A model generated the notes under the pieces. The model worked only from the letters and a program-made list of their open reading frames with translations. It did not search any database and was not told the DNA's origin. The translations under genes and the position numbers were made by a program. A stretch of 8,904 bases of DNA from Deltaproteobacteria bacterium. Its GTDB lineage: Bacteria > Desulfobacterota > Desulfobulbia > Desulfobulbales > VMSU01. The DNA lies in NCBI GenBank assembly GCA_021789795.1, contig JAJYJA010000100.1, positions 1 to 8,904 of the forward strand, in the 5' to 3' direction. Below, piece after piece: positions 4,810 to 8,904 of this stretch. The first letter of the stretch is position 1. Every line of letters starts with the position of its first letter.

Positions 4810-6291
4810 TCACCACATCAGCCCCCGGTCGCCCCGGTGCTCGATGCGGCGGGTAAAGACCCGCATGATGCGCAGGTACAGCTCCTCGCGCAGGATGGAG
4901 TCCTCCACCCCGGCGTCGATGTTGGGGTTGTCGTTGACCTCGATGACGTAGAATTTCTTGCCCACCTCCTTGATGTCCACCCCGTAGAGGCCGTCGCCGA
5001 TGAGGTTCGCGGCCTTGAGCGCGGTGCGGATGAGCTGCTCCGGGGCGTGCTCCACCGGCATGGTGGCGTAGGTGCCGTCCCCGGTTTTGAGGCCGGTGGC
5101 GTCGCGCTTGATGATCTGCCAGTGCTTCTTGGCCATGAAGTACTTGCAGACAAAGAGCGGCTGCCGGTCGAAGATCCCCACCCGCCAGTCGAAGGCGGTG
5201 GGCAGGAACTCCTGGGCGATGATCAGGTCGGACTTGGCGAGCAGCTTGGCCACCTCCTGGGTGAGGTCGGCGGCGGTTTCCACCTTGACCACCCCTTGGG
5301 AGAAGGAGGAGTCGGGTTGCTTGAGCACGCAGGGCAGGCCCAGGCGCGCCACCACCTCGCCGGCGTTGTCCTTGTGGACGATGACCGTCTTGGGGATCGG
5401 GATGCGGTTGCGCTCCATGATCTCGGCCAGGAAGACCTTGTTGGTGCACTTTAGGATCGATTCCGGGTCGTCGACCACCACCATCTTCTTGGCCATCGCC
5501 CGGCGGGCGAAGCGGTAGGTGTGGTGGTTGACGCTGGTGGTCTCGCGGATAAAGAGGGCGTCGAACTCGGCCAGGCGTCCGTAGTCGTTTTTGTCGATGA
5601 ACTCCACGTCCAGGCCCAGGGCGGCGGCGGCCTGGGCGAAGTGGTGCAGGGCCCGCTCGTCTGAGGGGGGCTCGGTTTCCTTAACGTCGCGCAGGATGGC
5701 GAGATCGTAACGGTTTTGGGTCCGGCGTTTGACCACCCGGCGGCGGCCCATGAAGTACTCGCGGGCCACCTCGACCACGAAGTCGCGGTGCTCGGCGGGG
5801 ATCTCGCTGGTGGGGATGGGGGTGATGTTCTGGAGATACCAGCGGGAGTTCTTGTCGTTGTGAACGAACGAGGCCCGGAAGAAGGGGGCCTGGAACTGCC
5901 TAAAGAGGTGCTGGCTCAACCGGTCGTGCTGCTTGGCGACGTTGTGGCCGAAATAGACGCTAAGCACGAAGTCCTTGGAGCGGATATGGGCCAGGCTCTT
6001 CTGGATCAGTTGATCCGCCTCCTCGGAGACGATACGGATGATGGTCTGGCTCTTGAAGTCCTGGATGGCGGTGATGTCGGGCAGGGGCTTGTGACCGCGG
6101 GCCGCGGCCAGCAGGGAGACGTAGTAGCCGGTGCTCTGGTAGCGGTAGTAGCGGCAGAGGTTGAAGACGGTGGCGCTCCTGAGCTTGGCAAAGGCGGGGT
6201 CGGCCAGGTAATCGCGGGCCGAGACCAGCTCGATGCCCTCGATGGCCAGCGGCCAGTCCGCCGGGTCGTTGACCACCACCAGGGTCAGCAC
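4810..6291 (-). CDS. RimK-family ATP-grasp ligase with N-terminal RLAN-type domain
   Basis: A 493-aa predicted cytoplasmic ligase that forms an amide or peptide bond through an acyl-phosphate, as in RimK, which adds glutamate, and in glutathione synthetase. The first roughly 180 residues match the RLAN domain found N-terminal to a subset of RimK-like ATP-grasps (segments FNLCRYYRYQSTGYYVSLLA at 43-62 and LSVYFG at 110-115). A pre-ATP-grasp region follows (195-280). The ATP-grasp domain spans about 283-480, with the nucleotide-binding lysine K324 in VLKQPDSSFSQG, the lid/substrate region QEFLPTAFDWRVG (360-372), and the Mg-binding EVNDNPNID (451-459). The start is a GTG at 6291-6289, inside a GTGCTGA that holds the TGA of the upstream gene (7-bp overlap), with AAGAAGG 4 nt before it. 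Co-translation with the peptidase-like gene is therefore likely. RimK itself is about 300 aa; the extra length is the N-terminal domain. The substrate is unknown. Confidence 0.9.
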   Translation of the reverse strand: MLTLVVVNDPADWPLAIEGIELVSARDYLADPAFAKLRSATVFNLCRYYRYQSTGYYVSLLAAARGHKPLPDITAIQDFKSQTIIRIVSEEADQLIQKSLAHIRSKDFVLSVYFGHNVAKQHDRLSQHLFRQFQAPFFRASFVHNDKNSRWYLQNITPIPTSEIPAEHRDFVVEVAREYFMGRRRVVKRRTQNRYDLAILRDVKETEPPSDERALHHFAQAAAALGLDVEFIDKNDYGRLAEFDALFIRETTSVNHHTYRFARRAMAKKMVVVDDPESILKCTNKVFLAEIMERNRIPIPKTVIVHKDNAGEVVARLGLPCVLKQPDSSFSQGVVKVETAADLTQEVAKLLAKSDLIIAQEFLPTAFDWRVGIFDRQPLFVCKYFMAKKHWQIIKRDATGLKTGDGTYATMPVEHAPEQLIRTALKAANLIGDGLYGVDIKEVGKKFYVIEVNDNPNIDAGVEDSILREELYLRIMRVFTRRIEHRGDRGLMW

Positions 6292-7013
6292 GGGGCCTTC
6301 TTCCCGGGACGGGGGGGCTGGATGATCAGGAAGTTGGCGTCGTGGGTCAGGACACCCAGAAGGATGGCGCTGATTACCCGGTCGATGTGCACCTCGTAGT
6401 GATGATCGGCGGACACCGGGTTCTTGTGGTAGGGGTCGGTGATGAGCACGCTGCGTTCCTCACGGTCGTAGCCGGAGAGGACGACGAAGTGGCCGGTGGG
6501 CTCGCCGCGCAGGTCGTCGTCCTGGCAGGCGGGGCCGTACTCCCGCATGCTCCGGTAGAGGTAGGTGGAACTTAGCCCGGTGATGACCGGCAGCGACCGG
6601 CGCAGGTATTTGCGGATCAGGTCGCGGTTTAGGTCCTCGAAGCGCAGCCGGCCACCGAGGTTTAAGAAGTCGATATAGCCCCGGGCCGCGGCGTGCAGCC
6701 GGCGATCGTCCCTCTTCAGGGAGGCCTGGGCCAGGAGCTTGGCGCGCAGGGCGTGGCGGTCGAGGGTGAACCAGGTGGGGTCGAAGAAGTGCAGGTTGTA
6801 GGTGAAGAGGTCGGCGGAATATCCCCGTTGCAGGGCATGGCAGGCCAGATAGACCGCCAGGGTGCCGCCGGAGTCCAGGGTGGCCACCTCGCCGATGATC
6901 TCCTCTAGCCCCAGGTGGTCGCCAAAATAGCCGTACACCGCCTGCAGGCAGGTGGGCCCGCAGGTGGTGTCGTCCGGCTGGGACAGCATGGCGAGCTTGA
7001 GGTCGGTCTTCAT
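6285..7013 (-). CDS. C39/papain-like cysteine peptidase-fold protein
   Basis: This 242-aa protein has the hallmarks of the C39-like peptidase superfamily. They are a Q-x-D-x-T-C-G-P-T-C-L motif with the likely nucleophile Cys18 (12-23), a His in TGHFVVLSGYD (H175), and an Asp in LITDPY (D193). Together these form a complete Cys-His-Asp/Asn triad in the right order. No signal peptide or membrane segment is visible, and no ABC transporter is fused or adjacent, so it is not a bacteriocin-exporter C39 domain of the usual kind. It is probably cytoplasmic and may hydrolyse or transfer peptide or isopeptide bonds made by the neighbouring ligases. The ATG at 7013 lies 1 bp after the glycosyltransferase stop (TGA-G-ATG), with GGGGTGAG as ribosome-binding site. 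It overlaps the ATP-grasp gene by 7 bp. The fold is fairly sure; the reaction is not. Confidence 0.83.
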   Translation of the reverse strand: MKTDLKLAMLSQPDDTTCGPTCLQAVYGYFGDHLGLEEIIGEVATLDSGGTLAVYLACHALQRGYSADLFTYNLHFFDPTWFTLDRHALRAKLLAQASLKRDDRRLHAAARGYIDFLNLGGRLRFEDLNRDLIRKYLRRSLPVITGLSSTYLYRSMREYGPACQDDDLRGEPTGHFVVLSGYDREERSVLITDPYHKNPVSADHHYEVHIDRVISAILLGVLTHDANFLIIQPPRPGKKAPC

Positions 7014-7014
7014 C

Positions 7015-8904
7015 TCACCCCGCGGTCTCCGCCGGCGCCGGGGCCGGCCTCTTCCAGGCGGGGATGGTGGTGCTCAACGAGACCAGGATGGCCGCCAGGT
7101 AGGGCAGGGACTGGATGAAGAGCACGCTGGCCCACAGCACGGTGCTCTGGGTGTCCTGGCTCTGGCGCAGGCTGACCCCTAGCACCCCCAGCCACAGGGC
7201 CACGGCGATGACGATCTCCTCGCTCACCGCCGCCAGGGCCCTGACCACCGCCGGGCTATTCTCGCACTTGGGGGTGCGGAAGAAGGGCAGGTTCTTGGTG
7301 ACGAAGCCGGTGAGCACCGCCTTGGCGATGGTGTGGGACAGGGCCAGGCCGGACAGGGCTGCGGCCATGGTCAGGGCCATCGAGGTGCGCATGTGGAAAC
7401 GGTAGAGGTAGGCCAGCTTCACGATCTTGAAGACGAAGAGGATGATGGGCGGCAGCATGAAGAAGGCGAGCGGCGGGTCGATGTGCAGCGGGTCCAGGAT
7501 CATGGCGATCGACCAGGCAATGGCGGCCACGGTGTAGAAGAGGTTGATGCCGTCGGCAACCCACGGCAGCCAACCGGCCAGGAAGTGGTAGCGCTGGCCC
7601 CGGTTAAGGCGGGTTTCCTGCTTGCCGAACAACTCCCGGTAGTGACGCTTCATAATCTGAATCGCCCCGTAGGCCCAGCGGGCCCGCTGCTTCTTGTAGT
7701 CCAGGAAGGTGTCCGGCATCAGGCCCTTGCCGTAGCTCTCCTCGACGTAGGCCCCCTCGTAGCCGTGCTCCAGGATCTTCAAGCCCAGCTCGGCGTCCTC
7801 GGTGATGCACCACTCGGCCCAGCGGCCCACCCCCTCCAAGACCGACTTGCGGATCATGGTCATGGTGCCGTGCTCGATGATGGCGTTTCTGTCGTTACGG
7901 GTTACCATGCCGATGTGGAAGAAACCCTCGTATTCGGCCTTGCACATGGTCTTAAAGAAGCTCTCGTCCCCGTCCCGGTAGTCCTGGGGCGCCTGCACGA
8001 AGCCGATGCTGGGGTTGGCGAAGTGGGGGATCAATTCCTTCAGCCAGCCGGGGCTCACCTGATAGTCGCTGTCGATGACGGCGATGATCTCGGCGTCCGG
8101 GGCGGTCTTATCCAAGGCGTAGTTCAAGGCCCCGGCCTTATAACCGGCCAGGGGATCGACGTGGAAAAAGCGGAAACGGGGGCCGAGCCTTAAGCAGTAA
8201 TCCGCCACCGGCTGCCAGACCTCCGGGTCCTTGGTGTTGTTATCGACGATCACCGCCTCGAAGTTGGGATACTCCAGGGCCGCCAGGGCCTCCAGGGTGG
8301 CCTTCAACATCGCGGGCGGCTCGTTGTAGGCCGGGACATGGATGGAGACCTTGGGCAGGAAGGGGGTGCCGCTGGCGTCCGCCGTGGGGGTGACGTGGGT
8401 GAAGAGCCGGCGGCGCTTGGTGCTCCAGGAGGCCTCGGCCATCTCGTGGGCCTCGGCCAGGAGTACCAGGGTGATGCCCAGGTAGCCGAAGGCGAGCACG
8501 ATGCCCACGATCACCGCCATCGGGGTCAGGTACTGGTTGGCGTAGTCGTAGCCGGCCCACACCAGGCCGACCCCCACCCCGTTGGCGATGGCGGCCAGGA
8601 AGCTGCGGCCCCGGCTGCGCAGGGTGGAACTGTCGATCAACAGCATCCACAGGGTGGCGATGGCCACCGCGATGGAGATGGCGGCCAAGAGGCGCCAGTG
8701 GGGAATCTTGACCACCGGCTGGGTGAAGGCGAACTTGGGGGTGCGGAAGACGTTATAGACCCCCCAGTAGGCGCCCACCGAGCCCTCGGAGTCGGCCTTC
8801 CATGTCTGGTCGAAGGCCTCCATGATGAAGTACTCGTACTTCTCCTTCTGGGCCAGTTGCAGGAAGCGGCGCAGGAAGATGGCCTCGTTGGCCTCGCTGG
8901 CCAC
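7015..8904 (-). CDS. GH17-GT2 membrane beta-glucan synthase, NdvB-like (N-terminus beyond window)
   Basis: At least 629 codons are visible and the frame is open at the right edge, so the true start lies outside. The GTG-initiated Met at 8904 is an artefact of the edge. Visible residues 1-60 (FLRRFLQLAQ, FIMEAFDQTWK, GAYWGVYNVFRTPKF) are the C-terminal end of a GH17 beta-1,3-glucanase-type domain. About three membrane helices follow (72-92, 102-118, 126-150). The cytosolic processive family 2 glycosyltransferase domain carries PKVSIHVPAYNE (184-195), D221 of IVDNN, D278-x-D280, TED (368-370) and the product-binding QRARW (406-410). It ends with several more helices (about 441-470, 478-500, 508-535, 560-580, 588-612) and a Pro/Ala-rich tail. 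GH17 plus GT2 is the architecture of NdvB-type proteins that make and remodel beta-glucans at the inner membrane, with the GH17 part acting as a transglycosylase. It is the first visible gene of the minus-strand unit, 1 bp before the C39-like gene. Confidence 0.9.
   Translation of the reverse strand: MASEANEAIFLRRFLQLAQKEKYEYFIMEAFDQTWKADSEGSVGAYWGVYNVFRTPKFAFTQPVVKIPHWRLLAAISIAVAIATLWMLLIDSSTLRSRGRSFLAAIANGVGVGLVWAGYDYANQYLTPMAVIVGIVLAFGYLGITLVLLAEAHEMAEASWSTKRRRLFTHVTPTADASGTPFLPKVSIHVPAYNEPPAMLKATLEALAALEYPNFEAVIVDNNTKDPEVWQPVADYCLRLGPRFRFFHVDPLAGYKAGALNYALDKTAPDAEIIAVIDSDYQVSPGWLKELIPHFANPSIGFVQAPQDYRDGDESFFKTMCKAEYEGFFHIGMVTRNDRNAIIEHGTMTMIRKSVLEGVGRWAEWCITEDAELGLKILEHGYEGAYVEESYGKGLMPDTFLDYKKQRARWAYGAIQIMKRHYRELFGKQETRLNRGQRYHFLAGWLPWVADGINLFYTVAAIAWSIAMILDPLHIDPPLAFFMLPPIILFVFKIVKLAYLYRFHMRTSMALTMAAALSGLALSHTIAKAVLTGFVTKNLPFFRTPKCENSPAVVRALAAVSEEIVIAVALWLGVLGVSLRQSQDTQSTVLWASVLFIQSLPYLAAILVSLSTTIPAWKRPAPAPAETAG

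Noticed and set aside
7333..8193. A 286-codon plus-strand frame opposite the glycosyltransferase
   Set aside because: It is antisense to the D-DxD-TED-QRARW catalytic core. The translation is Val/Gly/Asp-rich shadow sequence.

Overview
This is a GC-rich window from a bacterium, probably a proteobacterium. The gene families present (long-form serine acetyltransferase, CysK, NdvB-like GH17-GT2 synthase, RimK/GCS2 amide ligases, YfcD-type Nudix) fit Gammaproteobacteria best, but Desulfobacterota or other lineages cannot be excluded. There are no rRNA or tRNA genes, IS elements or CRISPR arrays. Coding density is high, and many long antisense ORFs are by-products of G/C-rich third codon positions.

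Left third, plus strand: a cysteine-biosynthesis pair. A long serine O-acetyltransferase (113-1108) is followed by a CysK-type cysteine synthase (1193-2113). An 84-bp spacer between them holds two short hairpins, the second with a T5 tail like an intrinsic terminator. The leader before cysE carries a heptanucleotide tandem repeat (9-34) and a run of ten G (77-86), both slippage-prone.

Remaining three quarters, minus strand, read from right to left: (a) an inner-membrane family 2 glycosyltransferase whose cut-off N-terminal end is the tail of a GH17 beta-glucanase domain, an NdvB-like architecture (8904-7015, truncated by the window edge); (b) a C39/papain-like cysteine peptidase-fold protein (7013-6285); (c) a RimK-family ATP-grasp ligase with an N-terminal RLAN-type domain (6291-4810); (d) a GCS2 / glutamate-cysteine-ligase-like carboxylate-amine ligase (4616-3378); (e) a fusion of an N-formylglutamate amidohydrolase-family domain with a YfcD-type Nudix hydrolase (3427-2174). 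Genes a-b-c are separated by 1 bp or overlap by 7 bp, and d-e overlap. c and d are separated by 193 bp.

The block combines two different amide-bond-forming enzymes, two predicted amide-cleaving enzymes, a Nudix domain and a membrane polysaccharide synthase. This suggests production and processing of a small peptide or gamma-glutamyl-type metabolite, possibly linked to a beta-glucan or to the envelope. The convergent cysteine-synthesis genes next to a glutamate-cysteine-ligase-like gene raise the possibility that the metabolite contains cysteine. Individual families are recognised from motifs. The pathway and product are inference.
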